A DNA stretch of 23,722 nt from CAYLGY01 sp964383325 (GTDB taxonomy: Bacteria; Pseudomonadota; Alphaproteobacteria; Rhizobiales; Rhizobiaceae): assembly GCA_964383325.1 (NCBI GenBank), contig CAYLGY010000041.1:1-23722 (forward strand), given 5' to 3'. Positions 22,639 through 23,722 of the stretch are shown here, piece by piece. The position numbers and the translations under genes were made by a program. Each line of letters opens with the position of its first letter. The first letter of the stretch is position 1. The notes beneath the pieces are model-generated. The model did no database searches. It was given only the letters and a program-made list of their open reading frames with translations, and was not told where the DNA came from.

Positions 22639-23535
22639 ATGCCGCTTGACTGGAGCAGGTTGCGGATCTTTCATGCGGCTGCCGAGGCCGGTTCCTTCAC
22701 CCATGCGGCGGAGACCCTGTATCTTTCGCAATCGGCCATTTCGCGTCAGGTAAGTGCATTGGAGCGGGAAATCGGCGTGCCGTTATTCCAGCGCCACGCG
22801 CGCGGCCTGATCCTGACGGAACAGGGCGAATTGCTCTATCGCACCGCCCATGAGATCTTCCTCAAGCTGGAGGATGTGCGCGAGCAGCTCAGCGAATCGA
22901 CCGACGAGCCAAAGGGAACCTTGCGTGTCTCCACTTCGGTCGGTCTCGGCGCCAACTGGCTTACCGACCGCCTGCCGGAATTTCTCGAAACTTATCCGGA
23001 GATTCGCCTGCAACTCATCCTTTCCAATGAGGAACTGGACCTGATGACGCGCCAGGCCGATTGCGCCATCCGGTTGCGCCAGCCCAGCCATCCGGATCTG
23101 ATCCAGCGCAAGCTGTTCACCGTAAGGCTGCGATTGTTCGCCTCCCCGGCCTATCTCGACAAGTTCGGCAGGCCGCAATCGATCAAGGATCTGGACCATC
23201 ACCGCATCATCACCTTCGGCCAGATGGTGCCGCAATGGCTCGGACGACTGAACCAGCTTGAAACGCTCGGCAAGTCGCACGGAACGCGCCGTCAGGCCAG
23301 CCTGCAGATCAACGATCTCCGCTCCATCCGTCGATCGGCCGAGAAGGGAGCAGGAATTGCAATTCTTCCCGACTACATGATTACCGAGGAAGTGCCGCTC
23401 GAACATGTGCTGCCGGAATATGCCCCGGAGCCCTTCGATACCTATTTCTGCTACCCACAGGCGATGAAGGGCCAGGCCAAGCTGGTCGTGTTCCGGGATT
23501 TTCTGCTGAACAAGGCGCGCAGCTGGAATTTCTGA
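22639..23535 (+). CDS. lsrB: LysR-type regulator, LsrB/VtlR family
   Basis: This is a 298-residue LysR regulator whose N-terminus (LDWSRLRIFHAAAEAGSFTH) and effector region (LILSNEELDLMTRQADCAIR, then LRQPSHPDLIQRKLFTV) look like LsrB of Sinorhizobium and VtlR of Brucella and Agrobacterium. The position after trxB is the same as in those genomes. These regulators control symbiosis or virulence traits, surface polysaccharide and redox genes and, for VtlR, the AbcR small RNAs. Only two cysteines are present, Cys142 and Cys271, so any thiol-based sensing must use these. AGGAG precedes the ATG at 22639. Confidence 0.87.
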   Translation: MPLDWSRLRIFHAAAEAGSFTHAAETLYLSQSAISRQVSALEREIGVPLFQRHARGLILTEQGELLYRTAHEIFLKLEDVREQLSESTDEPKGTLRVSTSVGLGANWLTDRLPEFLETYPEIRLQLILSNEELDLMTRQADCAIRLRQPSHPDLIQRKLFTVRLRLFASPAYLDKFGRPQSIKDLDHHRIITFGQMVPQWLGRLNQLETLGKSHGTRRQASLQINDLRSIRRSAEKGAGIAILPDYMITEEVPLEHVLPEYAPEPFDTYFCYPQAMKGQAKLVVFRDFLLNKARSWNF

Positions 23536-23722
23536 TAGCCCGGCAGTTCCCAGCCCCATTTTCCTCTTCGAACTTACCTTTCCCTTAAGCCGGGCTTCCC
23601 CGGTTTCCCTTCCCCTTCCGGTTTCACCAGCCCTCCCCGGTTTCCTGCCCTCCTCGAGTTCCGCATTTTCCCGCTTTCACCCCGAGCTGCTTGCGTGCCC
23701 TGCCACGACGCAAATTTCGCCA
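23536..23722 (+). ncRNA. Possible AbcR-like small RNA locus downstream of lsrB (incomplete)
   Basis: No coding frame is apparent in the last 187 bases. The plus strand is strongly C/T-rich, with several stretches complementary to Shine-Dalgarno sequences (CCTTTCCC, CCCTTCCCC, CCCTCCCC, CCCTCC). CCGGTTTC recurs at 23600, 23618 and 23637. A stem-loop AAGCCGGG-CTTC-CCCGGTTT lies at 23587-23606. In Sinorhizobium and Agrobacterium the AbcR sRNAs, which use C/U-rich loops to block ribosome binding sites, are recalled as lying beside lsrB/vtlR. No promoter or terminator was confirmed and the window ends here, so the call is tentative. Confidence 0.35.

Overview
The window is a GC-rich stretch of an alphaproteobacterial chromosome, most likely Hyphomicrobiales (Rhizobiales). 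The evidence is gene content and order: greA, an Lrp gene, trxB and an lsrB/vtlR-type LysR gene in a row; a zur-znuB-znuC block divergent from znuA; an ectoine-catabolic cluster; DUF1344 and extensin-like lipoprotein genes; and a diverged copy of the GAGCATGAT palindromic repeat common in rhizobial genomes. A run of 100 N shows that this is a draft scaffold. Species cannot be named from the sequence alone.

Regions from left to right. (1) 1-5292, plus strand: the distal half of a hydroxyectoine/ectoine degradation operon. It holds eutB (5' end outside the window), eutC, the Lrp/AsnC regulator doeX, aspartate-semialdehyde dehydrogenase doeC and diaminobutyrate transaminase doeD. Together they strip the hydroxyl from hydroxyectoine and carry diaminobutyrate to aspartate. 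(2) 5347-8444: zinc uptake. zur, znuB and znuC run leftward and znuA rightward, with a Zur-box-like palindrome between them. A long stem-loop separates doeD from zur. (3) 8477-11908, minus strand: a LysR regulator, a DoxX membrane protein, a CatE-like ring-cleavage dioxygenase and a glutathionyl-hydroquinone reductase, read as a quinone/catechol detoxification cluster. (4) 12068-15368: tRNA-Ile2(CAU), a SIMPL-domain periplasmic protein, a small basic secreted protein, an NTF2-like protein overlapping a YcgN-like cysteine-cluster protein, a small DUF1344 secreted protein with its terminator, and an AT-rich intergenic region ending in the assembly gap. (5) 15471-18127: the least familiar part, two overlapping genes for lipoproteins, one with a secreted-phospholipase-A2-like core and one with a two-domain phospholipase-D fold. 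An extensin-like lipoprotein gene converges on them. (6) 18972-23722: a PQQ-type aldose dehydrogenase divergent from greA, then Lrp, trxB and lsrB/vtlR, then a C/T-rich repeat-bearing stretch at the end of the window that may be the start of an AbcR-like small RNA locus.

Most genes belong to well-known families. The parts that merit a second look are the PLA2/PLD lipoprotein pair with its mis-joined 5' end, the C/T-rich tail after lsrB, the terminator-like leader of greA, the 22-bp stem-loop at 5305-5355, and the quinone-defence cluster.
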